NCBI RefSeq assembly: GCF_000172795.2
Contig: NZ_CP020947.1
Span: forward strand, 1,491,001 to 1,555,000
Direction: 5' to 3'
Origin: Rhizobium sp. CIAT894
Lineage (GTDB): Bacteria; Pseudomonadota; Alphaproteobacteria; Rhizobiales; Rhizobiaceae
Length of the DNA: 64,000 nt
Below, one piece after another: positions 47,166 through 56,017 of the stretch. The stretch's first letter is position 1. Each line of letters starts with the position of its first letter. Position numbers and translations under genes: made by a program. The notes beneath the pieces were generated by a model. The model was not told the origin of the DNA and did no database searches. It was given only the letters and a program-made list of their open reading frames with translations.

Positions 47166-48923
47166 ATGATAAAGCCCTCGACTGATGGACAGCTTTTCGC
47201 CGAAGACGGCGTTTTACTGCCGATAATGGCGCCACGCCTTCAGGCGGATGTTCATCCGGACGGATATGCCGATCTCGCCCTTTGGGGCGCCGGCAGCCTG
47301 GGGCGCGTGAGATTTTCTGCAATCGAGGGCCCTTATAGCTTTGCCCCGAACCGTATGGTTTCCAAACATGGCGGCGTCTTCGTTGCGCAGTCGCTGCCGG
47401 TGATGTTGATCTGCGGTGTGCGCCTTCAGGGCGTATATCCCGCGCGTCGTTGCGCCTGGTGGCACGAGCCGGAGGGCCTAAGTGCGAGGGCGAAGCTCAC
47501 TCGGACCCGGCATCGGCGGACTTTCGAAATGGCCTGGGGCGTTCTCATTGTCGACGCTCTCGGTCCGGATCTGCGGATTGCCGTCGGCGCTTCGAGAGAC
47601 GAAGCCGAAAGCGCTCTCAACCTCACCAGCGAAGCGATCATTGCCGAAGCCGCCGAATATGTGGCGCGGTGCGATCTGACGCCAGAGGCCGACCCGCTGA
47701 TGCGCAGCATGGTCAGCCAGGGGACCCATGCCGCCCTTTCGAGCATCCGGCGCGACGAAAACGGCGCCTTCGCCGGCCTTGCCGCCGGGCAGGCCTATAG
47801 TGCTCCGGCGCGGACCTATTACCGCGATGGCTACTGGACGATGCAGCCGCTCCTGACGCTTGCCCCCGAGGCGGTGCGCGACGAAATCCGGCTGCTGGCC
47901 AAGGGGGTGCAGCCGGATGGAGAAGCCCCAAGCGGCGTGATCTTGACAGGGCCTGCGCAATCGGAGGCCTGGCAGCGGTTTGTCGCCGACAGCAAGGCCA
48001 ATCCCAAAACCCACAAAAGAGCCGTTCCGGAGTACCATAATCGACCGCAGGATTGGTGGAGCGACCACTTCGATAGCCCGCTTTTCTTCGTTCTCTTCCT
48101 GAGCGACTATTTCAGCGCAACGAAGGATTTAGCCGAGGTGCAACTGCACTGGCCAACGGTTCGGGCAATAGTTGATCGTTATCTCAGCCTGGCCGGCCCT
48201 GACAGCGTTCTGCCGCTGAAGCCGCGCAACGATCGGGACTGGGCCGACAACGTCTATCGTGAAGGCCTGGTCTCATACGATCTGGGCCTTTTCGTCGGCG
48301 CCATGGACGCGGTGGCAAGGCTTGGCGAGGATCTTGATCCGAAGCTTGCCGAACGCGCCCGCAGGACAGCAGACCTTGCCCGCCAGGAAATCGAGGCAAA
48401 ACTCTTCGTCCCGGCGACGGGAGGATATGCCGACTACGGAACGCCTGGCGCTTTTGTCGAGGATCATCTGGCCCTCGACAGCCTGACCTTGTCCCGATTT
48501 GCTGCGATTTCGGAGCAGAAGGCCGTCGGATTGCTGAAAGCTTTTGAAAGCAAACTGGAAACGCGCCACAATCAGGAGCAGCCGTATGGCAGTTGGGGGG
48601 TGATGTGCGCCTATCCGCCCTTCAAGCGGCAAAGCGATCTGCGATCCAAGACCGCGTTTCCCTACCGCTACCATAATGGCTCGGACTGGCCCTATTGGGA
48701 TGGCGCCTATGCCGAAGAACGCCTTCGTCACGGACTTGGTGGTGCGCGCTATGCGTTGACGCGCTGGTGGGAAACCTGCCTCGACAACGGCTGGATCGGT
48801 GCGGTGGAATATTTCTCGCCGCCTTATGGGCGCGGTTCCCTGCTTCAGGGCTGGAGCACCATGCCGGCGGCAGTTGTTTTGAAATACGGGCTTGACGCCG
48901 CAAATTCGGAGCCAATGTCATGA
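47166..48923 (+). CDS. Six-hairpin glycosidase (amylo-alpha-1,6-glucosidase/trehalase-like)
   Basis: 585 residues from ATG at 47166. An N-terminal beta-sandwich (about 1-180) and a C-terminal (alpha/alpha)6 barrel with YYRDGYWTMQPLLTLAPEAV, DRDWADNVYREGLVSYDLGL and HNGSDWPYWDGAYAEERL. No signal peptide, so the substrate is imported, presumably by the ABC transporter downstream. I cannot tell whether it acts on alpha- or beta-linked sugars. Divergent from the ROK repressor. Confidence 0.8.
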   Translation: MIKPSTDGQLFAEDGVLLPIMAPRLQADVHPDGYADLALWGAGSLGRVRFSAIEGPYSFAPNRMVSKHGGVFVAQSLPVMLICGVRLQGVYPARRCAWWHEPEGLSARAKLTRTRHRRTFEMAWGVLIVDALGPDLRIAVGASRDEAESALNLTSEAIIAEAAEYVARCDLTPEADPLMRSMVSQGTHAALSSIRRDENGAFAGLAAGQAYSAPARTYYRDGYWTMQPLLTLAPEAVRDEIRLLAKGVQPDGEAPSGVILTGPAQSEAWQRFVADSKANPKTHKRAVPEYHNRPQDWWSDHFDSPLFFVLFLSDYFSATKDLAEVQLHWPTVRAIVDRYLSLAGPDSVLPLKPRNDRDWADNVYREGLVSYDLGLFVGAMDAVARLGEDLDPKLAERARRTADLARQEIEAKLFVPATGGYADYGTPGAFVEDHLALDSLTLSRFAAISEQKAVGLLKAFESKLETRHNQEQPYGSWGVMCAYPPFKRQSDLRSKTAFPYRYHNGSDWPYWDGAYAEERLRHGLGGARYALTRWWETCLDNGWIGAVEYFSPPYGRGSLLQGWSTMPAAVVLKYGLDAANSEPMS

Positions 48924-48942
48924 GCATGACGGCACCGTCGGT

Positions 48943-49097
48943 TCCAGAGCAATTCCAGCAAAACCGTGCCGTGGTTTTGCCGGGAAAGGCGCGAGGCGGT
49001 TTGCCCAGGCAAAACGCGAGGCGCTTTTGCCGGAAGTCGCGTGAAAACAGAAGGCTGGAGCGGTTTCGTGATTCAAAGAATGACGGAAAGGCTCTAG
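48943..49097 (+). repeat. Palindromic repeat (family B)
   Basis: Starts AGAGCAATTCCAGCAAAAC and ends AAGGCTCTAG. Contains gcggtttgcccaggcaaaa ... gcgcttttgccgg, nearly identical to segments at 60159-60195 and 63870-63905. Its end supplies the TAG stop of the convergent GNAT gene. Confidence 0.85.
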
Positions 49098-49708
49098 CCG
49101 GATCCCTCATCGATCCGCATGGCAAAGGCGACGGAGCCATCGCGCTCGAATTCGGAAAAGCCGAGGTGACGGTAAAAACCTCTGGCGCGTTGGTTGTTTG
49201 GATCGACACCGAGATGCACCGCTTTGATCCCGTGCTTTCGAAGCGCTTCAAGCTCGGTGCTGATCATCCTGCGCCCCCAGCCGCCTGCCTGAAGTCCGGG
49301 AAGAATGTTGATGTGAAGATGCGCCGGGTAATCGTCTTGAAGCCACGTCGTTCCGCTGCGCGGATTTTGAATGCGTTCCACCACGTCGGCATCGCGTGCA
49401 CGGGTGGGCGTCAGTCCGGCGATCTGCTGGCGCACGAACGGCCACCAGTTTGCTGCCAGGTCTTTGTCGAACCCGCTGGTATCAGGCGCACCCACGACAT
49501 AACCGACCGGCCGGTCGCCCTCAACGAGAACGAAGGCAAAGTCTCTGGCAAATTTGAGATAGGGTACCGACCAGATGTAACCGGGCAGATGCGGGTCGCT
49601 GTAAAGCGCGCTGGCATCCTCGCCGCCATTGGCGGTTTTCAGGCAGATGTCGAAAAGAGCTTCGGTATCGGCTTCAATCGCCGGACGGATGAAGCAGTCG
49701 GTGTCCAT
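49094..49708 (-). CDS. GNAT N-acetyltransferase
   Basis: 204 residues from an ATG with AGGAGG 9 nt upstream. GNAT features: FAFVLVEGDRPVGYVVGAPD, ILPGLQAGGWGRRMISTELE (acetyl-CoA loop near 145-164) and GVDPNNQRARGFYRHLGFSEF. Resembles acetyltransferases of small amines. It interrupts the sugar locus and is on the opposite strand. Its stop lies in the repeat end. Confidence 0.86.
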   Translation of the reverse strand: MDTDCFIRPAIEADTEALFDICLKTANGGEDASALYSDPHLPGYIWSVPYLKFARDFAFVLVEGDRPVGYVVGAPDTSGFDKDLAANWWPFVRQQIAGLTPTRARDADVVERIQNPRSGTTWLQDDYPAHLHINILPGLQAGGWGRRMISTELEALRKHGIKAVHLGVDPNNQRARGFYRHLGFSEFERDGSVAFAMRIDEGSG

Positions 49709-49886
49709 CGCTTTGCCACCTCCTGCGTGGCGCTTTGTCGTCATAGGTCGCGAGAGAGACTCAATGCGTTGACGATTACCTCAGATTCGCAGGCCCGGCA
49801 AAGGCCTGGGCAAGGAAACGTTCGGCCGGTGCCATAGGCAAGGTTCGGACGGGGGAGTGGAGAATAAACCAAATGAGGTGGAGCAG

Positions 49887-51221
49887 ATGAAAAGAACCGT
49901 GAAATCGATCAGCATACTGCCGGCATACCGATTGAAAGCCGCTGTCGCGCTTGCTGGCGCGGCGCTTATGAGTTTCGGCCTTTCCGCCGCCCGCGCCGAC
50001 GATCTGGCGGTGTGGGACGATCAAACCTTCGAAGGCCAGAGCGCCGTCATCGAACAACTGAACAAGGAGTTCGAAGCCGCGCATCCCGGTGTCACGATCA
50101 AACGCACCGCCCGCACCTTCGACGACATGAAGCTGACGCTGAAGCTTGCTGTTTCAGCAGGCGATGGCCCTGTCATCACCAAGGTCAACCAGGGCGCCGG
50201 CGACATGGGCGCGATGGTCAAGGAAGGATTGCTCCTGCCGGTCGACGAGTACATCAAGAAATATGGCTGGGATAAGCGCCAGTCGGATTCCGTGCTTGCC
50301 CGGGATCGCTGGGACGGGCCGAAATTCGGGGTAGGCAAGACTTACGGCATCTCAGGTCTCGGCGAGATCGTCGGTCTCTATTACAACAAGAAGATCCTCG
50401 ACGACGCCGGCGTGGCGCTGCCGAAGACCTTCGAGGAACTCTTGGCCGATCTCGACAAGCTGAAGGAAAAAGGCGTCGCGCCCTTCATGATGGGCTCGGC
50501 AAAGCAGCATCTGGCCCTGCACATGATCGGCGCCATCGACCAGGCACATATCGACGCGGCCAACCGCGCCGAACTTGACGACCTGATCTACGGCAAAGGC
50601 GGCTCCTGGAACACCAAGGGCAATATCGAATCGGCCAAACTCGTGCAGAAATGGGCGCAAGGCGGCTATTTCTACCCGGGGTTCGAGGGCATCTCCGGTG
50701 ACGACGCCGTCCAGCTTTTCATATCAGGGCAGGGCGCTTTCCTGATCTCGGGAACCTGGTACTTCGGTGACATGCAAAATAATCCGCATATCGGCTTCAT
50801 GGCCATTCCTGCTCCGAAGGGTGTTTCCAAGCCCATGAGTGTCGGTGGCGTCGATCTTGCCTGGGCGATCACGAGCCTGGCCAAAGACAAGGCGAAGCAG
50901 GACCTGGCCGGCGAATACATCGACTATATGGTTTCGGAAAAGGCCGCTGAAAGCTGGGCCGCTGCCGGTTATCTTCCTGCAACATCGCTGCCGGCGGATG
51001 CAAAGCCCAAGCTCACGCCGCTCCTGACCTCCGGCATCGAGATGTGGAAGACGCTCAACGGCAATGACGCGCTCGGCCATTACCCCGATTGGTCCAGCCC
51101 GACGATGCTGAAGACGATAGACGACAACACGCCACTTCTTCTGTCAGGCAAGATCACGCCCGAAGCCTTTGTCGATGCGATGGACAAGGATTATCAGGCC
51201 TATCTGAAGGACAAGAAGTAA
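49887..51221 (+). CDS. Sugar ABC transporter substrate-binding protein
   Basis: 444 residues, Sec signal peptide to about 38 (LSAARA). Family 1 extracellular-binding features: WDDQTFEGQSAVIEQLNKEF, GDGPVITKVNQG and the C-terminal KITPEAFVDAMDKDYQAYLK. Binds an oligosaccharide in the periplasm. First of three transporter genes. RBS GGTGGAG 4 nt before the ATG. Confidence 0.93.
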   Translation: MKRTVKSISILPAYRLKAAVALAGAALMSFGLSAARADDLAVWDDQTFEGQSAVIEQLNKEFEAAHPGVTIKRTARTFDDMKLTLKLAVSAGDGPVITKVNQGAGDMGAMVKEGLLLPVDEYIKKYGWDKRQSDSVLARDRWDGPKFGVGKTYGISGLGEIVGLYYNKKILDDAGVALPKTFEELLADLDKLKEKGVAPFMMGSAKQHLALHMIGAIDQAHIDAANRAELDDLIYGKGGSWNTKGNIESAKLVQKWAQGGYFYPGFEGISGDDAVQLFISGQGAFLISGTWYFGDMQNNPHIGFMAIPAPKGVSKPMSVGGVDLAWAITSLAKDKAKQDLAGEYIDYMVSEKAAESWAAAGYLPATSLPADAKPKLTPLLTSGIEMWKTLNGNDALGHYPDWSSPTMLKTIDDNTPLLLSGKITPEAFVDAMDKDYQAYLKDKK

Positions 51222-51347
51222 TAGCACGGGCGCAGGTCACGTCCGCCCACCCGGCGGTCGTGGCCTGCGTTTCGTCGATCCTGAAAGAGCGCTGAAAGCT
51301 CTGGCTTGCCGCGCGACGACCAGAGCTTTGGCTTCATGGAGTACTGG

Positions 51348-52241
51348 ATGAAACGCTCCGCACTTGATGGCTCGCAGCATACCAATTTTATCTATCTATT
51401 GCCCGGATTGCTGCTCTACGCGGCTTTTGTCTTTGGACCGATTATCGCAGCCTTGGGTTTGAGCCTGACCAGTTGGGACGGCTTGACCATGCCCAGATGG
51501 GTGGGTCTCGGCAATTACGCCGATCTCTTTTCCGACAGTCGTTTTTACATTGCCTTGCGCAACAATGCCGAGCTGATGATTTTCTATTGCGTCCTGCCGC
51601 TGGTGCTTGGCATCACCCTTGCTGCCTGCGTCTGGAATTTGAAGCAACGCGAACAACTCGCCCTGCGGACGTTCCTGTTCCTGCCCTACATCATGCCGAC
51701 GGCCGTGTTGGGCATCATCTGGGCATGGCTCTACAATCCTGCATTCGGCCCGTTCAACCAGTTTCTGAGAGCCATCGGATTGGGCAGCTTCGCATTACCC
51801 TGGCTGGGAGATTTCAATTTCGTGCTTCCCGCGGTCGGGATCGTTGCGACCTGGTATTTCTTCGGTTTTTGCATGGTCATCTTCCTCACCGGAATTCAGC
51901 GTATCGACCCATCTCTTTTCGATGCTGCCAAGGTCGACGGCGCTTCGGCGCGAAAGACCTTTTTCTGGATAACGCTGCCGCTTCTCATGCCCGAGATAAG
52001 GGTGGTTTTGCTGTTGACGGTTATCGCGTCCATCAAAAGCTTCGACCTGATTTTTACAATGACCCGCGGCGGACCCGCCAATGCGACGCTGGTGCCGAAT
52101 ATCTACATGTATCAGCTCGGCTTCGAACTCAATCGGTTCGGCGCCGCAGCCGCCATCGCCATTGTCGGCGCGTTGCTGACCTTCGGAATCAACTTTGCAA
52201 TTCACCGGCTGGTGGGCTCAAAAAGTAAAGGATTGGCTTGA
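51348..52241 (+). CDS. Sugar ABC transporter permease (MalF type)
   Basis: 297 residues, six membrane helices, EAA loop DAAKVDGASARKTFFWITLP at about 202-221. Forms the membrane channel with the second permease. Starts with GGAG 6 nt upstream. Its stop overlaps the next start (TGATG). Confidence 0.94.
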   Translation: MKRSALDGSQHTNFIYLLPGLLLYAAFVFGPIIAALGLSLTSWDGLTMPRWVGLGNYADLFSDSRFYIALRNNAELMIFYCVLPLVLGITLAACVWNLKQREQLALRTFLFLPYIMPTAVLGIIWAWLYNPAFGPFNQFLRAIGLGSFALPWLGDFNFVLPAVGIVATWYFFGFCMVIFLTGIQRIDPSLFDAAKVDGASARKTFFWITLPLLMPEIRVVLLLTVIASIKSFDLIFTMTRGGPANATLVPNIYMYQLGFELNRFGAAAAIAIVGALLTFGINFAIHRLVGSKSKGLA

Positions 52242-53074
52242 TGAGCCGTTCGTCCAACATCCCCGCCGCCGCGTTATTCCTTCGCATTGTCCTCTGGCTT
52301 CTTGCTTTCGTCACGATCACGCCGTTCCTGCTTCTGCTGCTGACGTCGATAAAGAGCAAGCCTGACGTTCTCAGGGGCGCATTCGCTTTGCCGGCCTATC
52401 CGCATTTCGAAAACTACGTCGATGCTTGGAATGCCGGGCATTTCAACATCTACTTCTGGAATTCGATCACCGTTGTCATCCCCGTCGTTGCCGCCAGCGT
52501 CTTTCTCGGTCTGCTGACCGGTTTTGCCTTCGCCTACCTGTCGTTTCCGTTCCGGCGCACGCTGTTTGCCATTCTGACGCTCGGCATGATGGTGCCGGCG
52601 GAGGCCTTCATCATCCCGCTTTATTATGAAATGCGGTATCTCGGGCTGATCAATACCTATGCGGCTCTCATCGTGCCGCAGATCGCGATGTCGATCCCAT
52701 TCTCGACGATCTTCCTCGCCAGCGCGATGCAGCAATTGCCGGAGGAAATTCTCGAAGCGGCGGTCCTCGATGGCGCCGGACGCTTCTATATCCTGCGCAA
52801 GATCGTGATCCCGCTCATGATACCGGCAATGTCGACGCTGGCGCTCTTCCTGTTCATCTGGACCTGGAACGAGTTTCTCATTCCGTTCATTCTGGTCAAT
52901 GACGACGCCTACCGGACGCTGCCCCTCGGCATGCTGTTTTTCCAGGGACGCTACACCGTCAACACGCCGGTCCTGACCGCCGGCGCGGTGATCGTGATTT
53001 TCCCGCTCATTCTGACCTATCTGGTTTTCCAGCGGCGGTTTATTGCCGGCTTGACGGCAGGAGCGACGAAGTAG
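52241..53074 (+). CDS. Sugar ABC transporter permease (MalG type)
   Basis: 277 residues, six helices, EAA loop EAAVLDGAGRFYILRKIVIP near 168-187. Pairs with the preceding permease. No ATPase gene follows in the window, so the pair must borrow an MsmK-type ATPase encoded elsewhere. Confidence 0.94.
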   Translation: MSRSSNIPAAALFLRIVLWLLAFVTITPFLLLLLTSIKSKPDVLRGAFALPAYPHFENYVDAWNAGHFNIYFWNSITVVIPVVAASVFLGLLTGFAFAYLSFPFRRTLFAILTLGMMVPAEAFIIPLYYEMRYLGLINTYAALIVPQIAMSIPFSTIFLASAMQQLPEEILEAAVLDGAGRFYILRKIVIPLMIPAMSTLALFLFIWTWNEFLIPFILVNDDAYRTLPLGMLFFQGRYTVNTPVLTAGAVIVIFPLILTYLVFQRRFIAGLTAGATK

Positions 53075-53111
53075 ACGGCCCATGCGCTCGGCGCTATGGC
53101 CGCGCGTGTGG

Positions 53112-53220
53112 CGCACTTCCAGCGCCGCAGGCGCTATTGCCTCGGGCCGAACTTGTGACGCACTTCCAGCGCCGCAGGCGCTATTGTCTCTGGTTGCGCT
53201 TATAACGCACTTCCAGCGCC
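53112..53220. repeat. 47-bp tandem repeat of the polymerase 3' end
   Basis: CGCACTTCC-centred units start at 53112, 53159 and 53206, i.e. a 47-bp period. The third lies in the coding end of the polymerase gene; the second carries its own TAG in the matching position, the first has diverged. Confidence 0.85.
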
Positions 53221-54413
53221 GCGCAGCCCCAGACCGTGCCGAGCAGCAGATAGACGTGGCGCCAGTGATCGATATCGATGACGTTGCCGATCGTCGCATG
53301 GCCGAAGACCGAGATCCAGGCGATCATCAGAAAGGGCTGCCACGGCCGGTTGAGCAGCAGGTATCGGAAGCCGAGCGCGAGCGTCCAGGCGAGCATGCCG
53401 ACATAGCTGACGAAGCCGAGCCAGCCATAGGTGGTGAGCGATTTCAGCCAGATATTGTGCTCGTCCTCGGGAAACATCGTGCCGAACACCAGCGGGCCGA
53501 TGCCGAGCGGGCGTTCCATCATCATGGTGAAGCCGATCCGGTGGCGCTCGAAGCGGCCGAGATGTTCGCCGTCATATTGCTGCACCAGCTGGGCGCGTGT
53601 CGAAAACAGTTCGGCGACCTTGGGGATCTGCAGCGCCACCAGCAGCGAGACGACCAGCATGATGATCGCCGCCAGCGACAGGACCAGCACCCGCAGGCGA
53701 AAGGCGCCGCTGCGCTCCTTCAGCAGCATGATGAAAATCAGCAGCCCCACGCCGAGGGCGAAGAGCCCCCAGGCGGCGCGGGAAAAAGAGAGGAAGATGC
53801 CGAGCGCCAGCACCAGCAGAGCGGCAGCCTTCAGCGGCGATTTCCTCAGGTCGCCGACCAGGATGCCATGGACGAGATAGAGCGACGGCGGCACCAGGAA
53901 GGGACCAAAGACGTTCGGGTCCTGGAAGGCGCCCTTGGCGCGGTCGTAGAGCGTGAAGATTTCCGCGCCGGGAAAGGCGTGGAAATAACCGAGTATCCCC
54001 AGCGCCGACGTGGCGACGGCAGCAAAGGCCCAGGCGTTGAAGATCAGCGGCAGCCGCTTGTGGCTGTCTTCGATGATCGCTGCGTAGAAGACCGCCGTCA
54101 GCGCCAGGAAGGTCGAAACCGCAATATACATCGGCCCCGTCGCCAGATCCCTCATCTGCGTCAGCGACAGCATGCCGCCGATATTGAAGGTCAGCAGCAA
54201 GGCAAGCAGCGGCGCCACGCCGCGGGAAATTTTGAGGCCGAGGATGAACCAGAGGCCGATCAGCCCCGCCATCCAGAGCTCGTAGGGCGCCGGCTCGTCG
54301 ATCACGAAACCGGAGAGGAAGACGCCGAAGGCAACGAAGGCCGAGCCTATCAGGCGCAGCGTCATCCGCTGCGGTTGGGCGACACGGGGATATGTCGCCT
54401 CGATCGCGCTCAA
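53181..54413 (-). CDS. O-antigen ligase/polymerase (Wzy-like)
   Basis: 410 residues with about ten membrane helices and the long periplasmic loop after FSRAAWGLFALGVGL (RFERHRIGFTMMMERPLGIG) that marks Wzy/WaaL proteins. It likely polymerises repeat units at the periplasmic face. The start overlaps the preceding transferase gene by 4 nt. The gene's last 36 bases are tandemly repeated beyond the stop. Confidence 0.85.
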   Translation of the reverse strand: MSAIEATYPRVAQPQRMTLRLIGSAFVAFGVFLSGFVIDEPAPYELWMAGLIGLWFILGLKISRGVAPLLALLLTFNIGGMLSLTQMRDLATGPMYIAVSTFLALTAVFYAAIIEDSHKRLPLIFNAWAFAAVATSALGILGYFHAFPGAEIFTLYDRAKGAFQDPNVFGPFLVPPSLYLVHGILVGDLRKSPLKAAALLVLALGIFLSFSRAAWGLFALGVGLLIFIMLLKERSGAFRLRVLVLSLAAIIMLVVSLLVALQIPKVAELFSTRAQLVQQYDGEHLGRFERHRIGFTMMMERPLGIGPLVFGTMFPEDEHNIWLKSLTTYGWLGFVSYVGMLAWTLALGFRYLLLNRPWQPFLMIAWISVFGHATIGNVIDIDHWRHVYLLLGTVWGCAALEVRYKRNQRQ

Positions 54414-55972
54414 TAGGCGTTTTCCGTGTTGAGCAGCCGGATCGGCGTCAGGAACAGGATTTTCAGATCGAACCAGAGCGACCAGTTCTCGATGTAATAG
54501 AGGTCGTAGGCGGTGCGGAACTTGATCTTCTCATCATTGTCCACTTCGCCGCGCCAGCCATTGATCTGCGCCCAGCCGGTGACGCCGGGCTTGACGCGGT
54601 GACGGGCGAAATACCCCTCGACGACATCGGAAAAGGCACGATCGCGGGCCTGGGCGAGAACGGCATGCGGGCGCGGGCCGACCAGCGAGAGTTCGCCCCT
54701 CAGCACGTTGAAAAGCTGTGGCAATTCGTCGATCGAGCTCTTGCGGATGATACGGCCGACGCGGGTAACGCGCGGATCGGCCTTGGTCACCGCGGCCTTG
54801 CCCGTGGGGTCGGCCATGTTGGTGTACATCGAGCGGAACTTGAAGACGTTGATGACTTCGTTGTTGAACCCATGCCGCTTCTGCATGAAGAAGACGGGGC
54901 CCTCGGACGTTGCCTTGATGGCGATCGCCGTCGCCACCATCACCGGCCAGAGCAGCGCCAGCGCGACAAGGCTGAAGAAGATATCGAAGCCGCGTTTGGC
55001 GACGGAATCCCAGTCGCGGATCGGCTTCTTGAAAATATCGAGCATCGGCACCGAGCCGACATGCGAATAGGCGCGCGGCCGGAAGCGCAGCCGGTTGGCA
55101 TGCGCGGCAAGGCGGATATCGACCGGCAGAACCCAGAGTTTCTTCAAAAGGTCGTAGATACGCGCCTCGGCCGAAAGCGGCAGTGCGATAATCAGCATGT
55201 CGATGCGCGTCAGCCGCACGAATTCGACGAGTTCGGCGACGGTGCCGAGCTTCGGATAACCGGCGACCATGATCGGCGAGCGCTTTTCGCCGCGATCGTC
55301 GAAGATGCCGCAGATGCGGATGTCGTTGTCATCCTGCTGTTCGAGGATGCGGATCAGCTCCTTGGCCGGCTCGCCGCCGCCGACGATGACGGCCCGCCGC
55401 TCCATGATGCCGTTGCGCGCCCAGTTGCGGATGCCGTAGGCGACGAGGAAGCGTTCGGCCGCAAGGAACAGCGCGCCTGCGACGAACCAGGTGGTATAGG
55501 CATCGACCATTGCCCATGTCGTACCGCGGACGAGTGCGAACAGGCCGACGGTCAAAAGAAGGGCGATCGTCCACGACGCCAGAATGCGCGGCATCAGCCG
55601 CAGTTTGGCGCGAAGCGCCGGAATGGTGTAGGCATCGGCAAGCTGCAGGCCGATGCCGGTCAAGGCCGCAGCGATCGCCGCCATGCCTGCCCGCATCAGC
55701 GAGGAATCGTTGCCGTCGCCGGACCAGAAAAAATGGGTGATCAGGGCAATCGAAAAGAGTGCGATGAATTCCAGCAGTCGCAATTGCCCGATGATGATGA
55801 CGGGCGAATTGGTCCCATCGCGGAACTGTTCGGCGATCTGCCGGGCAAAGGGATTGATTTCGGTCGGATCGGAAGGTTTTTCCTGACCCGCGTCGCCGCG
55901 CGCCTCGATGTCGGAGACCTGCCTGCGCAGGGCTTCCACGTCGAATTGATCGCCTTTTTCCAGCTTGTTCAT
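54410..55972 (-). CDS. Undecaprenyl-phosphate sugar phosphotransferase (WbaP/WcaJ type)
   Basis: 520 residues. Membrane helices in the N-terminal half (about 66-190), a Rossmann-like segment (AVIVGGGEPAKELIRILE), and the C-terminal PHPT domain: VAKRGFDIFFSLVALALLWP, GPVFFMQKRHGFN, RVTRVGRIIRKSSIDELPQ and GWRGEVDNDEKI. It loads glucose- or galactose-1-phosphate onto the lipid carrier, the first step of the locus. Confidence 0.92.
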   Translation of the reverse strand: MNKLEKGDQFDVEALRRQVSDIEARGDAGQEKPSDPTEINPFARQIAEQFRDGTNSPVIIIGQLRLLEFIALFSIALITHFFWSGDGNDSSLMRAGMAAIAAALTGIGLQLADAYTIPALRAKLRLMPRILASWTIALLLTVGLFALVRGTTWAMVDAYTTWFVAGALFLAAERFLVAYGIRNWARNGIMERRAVIVGGGEPAKELIRILEQQDDNDIRICGIFDDRGEKRSPIMVAGYPKLGTVAELVEFVRLTRIDMLIIALPLSAEARIYDLLKKLWVLPVDIRLAAHANRLRFRPRAYSHVGSVPMLDIFKKPIRDWDSVAKRGFDIFFSLVALALLWPVMVATAIAIKATSEGPVFFMQKRHGFNNEVINVFKFRSMYTNMADPTGKAAVTKADPRVTRVGRIIRKSSIDELPQLFNVLRGELSLVGPRPHAVLAQARDRAFSDVVEGYFARHRVKPGVTGWAQINGWRGEVDNDEKIKFRTAYDLYYIENWSLWFDLKILFLTPIRLLNTENAY

Positions 55973-56017
55973 GGGGGCTTTTCGCTCGTTGTCAGCAAGC
56001 GAAGTACCAGAAAGCCC

